Source of the DNA: CAZIKB01 sp964539665
Lineage (GTDB): Bacteria > Zhuqueibacterota > Zhuqueibacteria > Oceanimicrobiales > Oceanimicrobiaceae
DNA: 36,000 nt
Direction: 5' to 3'
Assembly (NCBI GenBank): GCA_964539665.1
Contig: CAZIKB010000065.1
Coordinates: 1-36,000, forward strand
The notes beneath the pieces are model-generated. The model was not told where the DNA came from and searched no databases. It worked only from the letters and a program-made list of their open reading frames with translations. The first letter of the stretch is position 1. Each line of letters begins with the position of its first letter. The translations under genes and the position numbers were made by a program. Below are positions 33,918 through 36,000 of the stretch, piece after piece.

Positions 33918-33946
33918 TTGTCAAAATAAAATCTAATTTTAATGAT
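33918..33946 (+). promoter_or_regulatory. Probable promoter of pgk
   Basis: TTGTCA (33918-33923), a 17-base spacer and AATGAT (33941-33946) form a reasonable sigma-70-type pair. An overlapping TTGACT at 33912 offers an alternative -35. The AGGAGG ribosome-binding site follows at 33963-33968. Confidence 0.4.
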
Positions 33947-33972
33947 AAAATTTTACCAATGTAGGAGGATTC

Positions 33973-35205
33973 ATGGATCGACTTGTTATTGATGCTTTAG
34001 ACCTGAAAGGCAAACGGGTACTCACCCGCGTAGATTTTAATGTTCCAATTTCAACTGGAAAAGTCACCGACGACACACGCATAAGCGCCGCTGTTCCAAC
34101 CATCAATAAAATCATTAAGGATGGCGGAAAGTTGATTTTGATGTCCCATTTAGGACGCCCGAAAGGCGAAGTAAAAGAAGAATTCAGTTTGAAACCTATT
34201 GCTGCTCACCTTGCAGAAATTTTAGGCCGAAAAGTAAAAATGGCGTCGGATTGCATCGGGGAAGAAGTTGATAAAATGGTAAACGAAATGCAAGAGGGAG
34301 AAGTCTTGCTTCTTGAAAACACCCGATTTCACAAAGAAGAAACCGCCAATGCTCCTGACTTCTCAAAACAATTGGCAAGCTTGGGGGACGTATATGTGAA
34401 CGATGCTTTTGGCGCTGTTCATCGTGCTCATGCTTCAACTGAAGGCGTAACCAAACATTTAAAGGAGTCGGCGGCTGGCTACCTGCTGCAATCAGAAATA
34501 TTGAACCTGACAAAGCTTTTAGAAGAACCTGAAAAGCCGTTTGTAGTTATTCTGGGTGGTGCAAAAGTGACAGACAAATTGAAAATCATTCACAATTTAG
34601 TCACCCGGGTCAGCGCCATCTTAATAGGCGGCGGTATGGCCTACACATTCCTGAAAGCCAAAGATTTCGGAATTGGCGACTCGCTCCAGGATGCGGAAAG
34701 AATCGGCATGGCTTACAATACTATGGTTGTGGCTCAACACCCGCATCCACATAAAAACCTGGAATTTATTCTTCCCAGGGATCATGTCATTGCCCACACG
34801 GGTAACCACGCCGAACACAAAGTTTCAAAACAGGTAGAAATACCCGCAGGATGGCAAGGCGTGGATATTGGTCCGAAAACCATTGAGGCATATCAAAACT
34901 TGATTCAATCGGCGAAAACGGTGTTCTGGAATGGCCCAATGGGTATATTCGAAAATGATGCTTTTGCTCACGGCACCATGGCCATCGCGAATATTGTAGC
35001 AGCAGCAACGGATAAAGGCGCATTCACAGTAGTTGGCGGCGGCGATTCGATAGCAGCCATTGAAAAGGCCGGCATAAAAGACAAAATATCCCATGTCTCG
35101 ACAGGCGGGGGCGCCTCCCTGGAATTTCTGGCTGGCGTGGATTTGCCAGGAATAATGGCGCTTACCAAAGCAAAGAAGAAACCTGAGCCGGCAAAAGAAA
35201 ATTGA
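33973..35205 (+). CDS. pgk: Phosphoglycerate kinase
   Basis: A 410-residue PGK of standard length. N-terminal domain: RVDFNVPIS, DDTRI, MSHLGRPKGE and LLENTRFHKEE, which bind 3-phosphoglycerate. C-terminal domain: VILGGAKVTDKL, FWNGPMGIFE, GGGDSIAAIEKAG and STGGGASLEFL, which bind ATP. It transfers phosphate between 1,3-bisphosphoglycerate and ADP in the cytoplasm. The start is well supported by AGGAGG four bases upstream. It has its own probable promoter and appears to be a single gene between the accessory operon and the molybdopterin gene. Codon use is close to the housekeeping genes of the window. Confidence 0.98.
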   Translation: MDRLVIDALDLKGKRVLTRVDFNVPISTGKVTDDTRISAAVPTINKIIKDGGKLILMSHLGRPKGEVKEEFSLKPIAAHLAEILGRKVKMASDCIGEEVDKMVNEMQEGEVLLLENTRFHKEETANAPDFSKQLASLGDVYVNDAFGAVHRAHASTEGVTKHLKESAAGYLLQSEILNLTKLLEEPEKPFVVILGGAKVTDKLKIIHNLVTRVSAILIGGGMAYTFLKAKDFGIGDSLQDAERIGMAYNTMVVAQHPHPHKNLEFILPRDHVIAHTGNHAEHKVSKQVEIPAGWQGVDIGPKTIEAYQNLIQSAKTVFWNGPMGIFENDAFAHGTMAIANIVAAATDKGAFTVVGGGDSIAAIEKAGIKDKISHVSTGGGASLEFLAGVDLPGIMALTKAKKKPEPAKEN

Positions 35206-35222
35206 ACTCAGATTAGAAAATA

Positions 35223-35367
35223 GTAACTGTTAAACCTTTTTTGTCATCCTGTAAGTTTCTTTTAAGTGTTATCATCAAATCTGTTGAATTAACTTTTTTT
35301 TCGATTCAAAAAAGATTCTTACAGTCGAAGATCCCGAGTATCGGGAAATGACGGGCTGAACAGTTAC
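35223..35367. repeat. MITE-like element upstream of the molybdopterin gene
   Basis: A 145-base element with nine-base terminal inverted repeats GTAACTGTT (35223-35231) and AACAGTTAC (35359-35367). An inner pair, 35249-35263 and 35308-35324 (CTGTAAG/CTTACAG core), and a tight hairpin TCCCGA/TCGGGA (35332-35337 and 35341-35346) lie inside. No coding sequence is carried. It resembles the elements at 5908 and 8912 in architecture and in the TCCCGA-TCGGGA core. Confidence 0.7.
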
Positions 35368-35422
35368 GAAAATTAAAATTCAACTCGAAAAATACAGTAT
35401 ATCACTTCATGGGAGGGAAAAA

Positions 35423-36000
35423 ATGAACAACGGAAATAGCAAGGTTGTACGCACGACTTCCTGGTCTGCCGGACCAGGCTGCCATGGCACCTGTGGAGTA
35501 CTGGCACATATCGAGAATGGCAAACTGGTTAAGATAGAAGGCGATCCTGAGCATCCCTGGAACCAGGGGCGGCTGTGTGTCAGGTGTCTGGCAATGACCC
35601 AGTACGTCTATCATCCCGACCGCTTAACCCATCCATTAAAAAGAGTAGGAAAGCGCGGTGAAGGTAAATGGAAGGAGATTTCCTGGGACGAGGCTTTCGA
35701 CCTTATTGAGGAAAGATTGGGCAAAATCCGCGACGAGTTCGGTCCCGAGAGTGTTATCTTCTCGATGGGGACTGGCAGGGATATTGGACCCTGGATATGC
35801 ATGCTCGCCTATGCTTTCGGCAGCCCCAATGTCATGTTCTCCATGAGTGGCAATGCCTGCTATAGTCCGAGAATCGCCGCAGTAGAAACGGTTCTGGGAG
35901 ATTACTGCGTACCGGATGCATCACAATGGTTGCCAAAACGCTACGACGATCCAAAATATGAAATTCCCGAATGCATAATAATTTGGGGCTACAATATTCC
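35423..36000 (+). CDS. Molybdopterin-containing oxidoreductase, partial (runs off the window)
   Basis: The frame is open from the ATG at 35423 to the right edge (192 codons and counting) and encodes the N-terminal domain of a DMSO-reductase family enzyme. GCHGTCG (19-25) and LCVRC (51-55) form the 4Fe-4S region, followed by HPDRLTHPLKRVG and WKEISWDEAFDLIEERL, standard for the family. The first cysteine of the usual C-x2-C-x3-C pattern is Gly17; Cys20, Cys24 and Cys52 remain. GGGAGG lies six bases before the ATG. Composition is far more GC-rich than the genes to its left (69 of 120 bases in 35461-35580), which suggests acquisition. No twin-arginine signal is present, so a cytoplasmic enzyme or a complex with a Tat-carrying partner is likely. 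The substrate is unknown. Confidence 0.88.
   Translation, partial: MNNGNSKVVRTTSWSAGPGCHGTCGVLAHIENGKLVKIEGDPEHPWNQGRLCVRCLAMTQYVYHPDRLTHPLKRVGKRGEGKWKEISWDEAFDLIEERLGKIRDEFGPESVIFSMGTGRDIGPWICMLAYAFGSPNVMFSMSGNACYSPRIAAVETVLGDYCVPDASQWLPKRYDDPKYEIPECIIIWGYNI

Noticed and set aside
1..36000. CRISPR arrays, tRNA or rRNA genes, prophage or transposase genes
   Set aside because: No regularly spaced direct repeats, no tRNA cloverleaf-like or rRNA segment, and no integrase or transposase product were seen. The short inverted-repeat elements carry no coding sequence.

Overview
The window looks like a chromosomal stretch of a Gram-negative, AT-rich bacterium. It encodes an Omp85 (BamA/TamA-type) protein, a second large outer-membrane barrel, an Mpl murein-recycling ligase and a TonB-like protein, so an outer membrane is present. 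The gene mix (pyruvoyl-dependent arginine decarboxylase, a UbiA enzyme resembling the archaeal-type digeranylgeranylglyceryl phosphate synthase, a short EF-Ts) fits the FCB superphylum, for example Calditrichota/KSB1-like or Ignavibacteria-like lineages. That placement is inference. Many genes appear to start with TTG or GTG.

Layout. (1) 1-5806, plus strand: a flippase-like membrane protein, a polysaccharide deacetylase, two membrane-anchored family 2 glycosyltransferases and a PHP-type metallohydrolase, probably an envelope glycan or glycolipid cluster. (2) 6067-27706, minus strand, mostly housekeeping. In transcription order this block holds hsp20 and an aminotransferase; pyrR-pyrB-pyrC joined to the polyamine genes pdaD-speB behind a promoter and an attenuator-like terminator; rplM-rpsI-rpsB-tsf-pyrH-frr followed by an NHL-repeat protein, a giant outer-membrane protein, an Omp85 protein and a UbiA prenyltransferase; dtd-maf; and rodZ-like, mpl and an R3H-domain gene. 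(3) 28241-33774, plus strand: an AT-rich accessory region with a secreted protein of unknown function and a tight four-gene operon (TonB-like protein, secreted helical protein, two tandem paralogous secreted proteins). (4) pgk, then a much more GC-rich molybdopterin oxidoreductase gene that runs off the right edge.

Regulation visible in the sequence: an almost perfect sigma-54 promoter with an upstream palindrome in front of hsp20; a second, weaker sigma-54-like site with an upstream palindrome before the TonB-like operon; sigma-70-type promoters before pyrR, rplM, the aminotransferase and pgk; a Rho-independent terminator in the pyrR leader; and a strong hairpin terminator after hsp20. Three non-coding gaps carry multi-hairpin, MITE/REP-like elements of about 110-150 bp, one of which supplies the last codons of maf. 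No tRNA, rRNA, CRISPR array, transposase or integrase was seen.

The best candidate for an undescribed system is the 29467-33774 operon with its own possible sigma-54 control. It looks like an envelope-spanning assembly built from a TonB-like protein without the classical TonB C-terminus and three secreted helical partners. Its function cannot be assigned from sequence alone.
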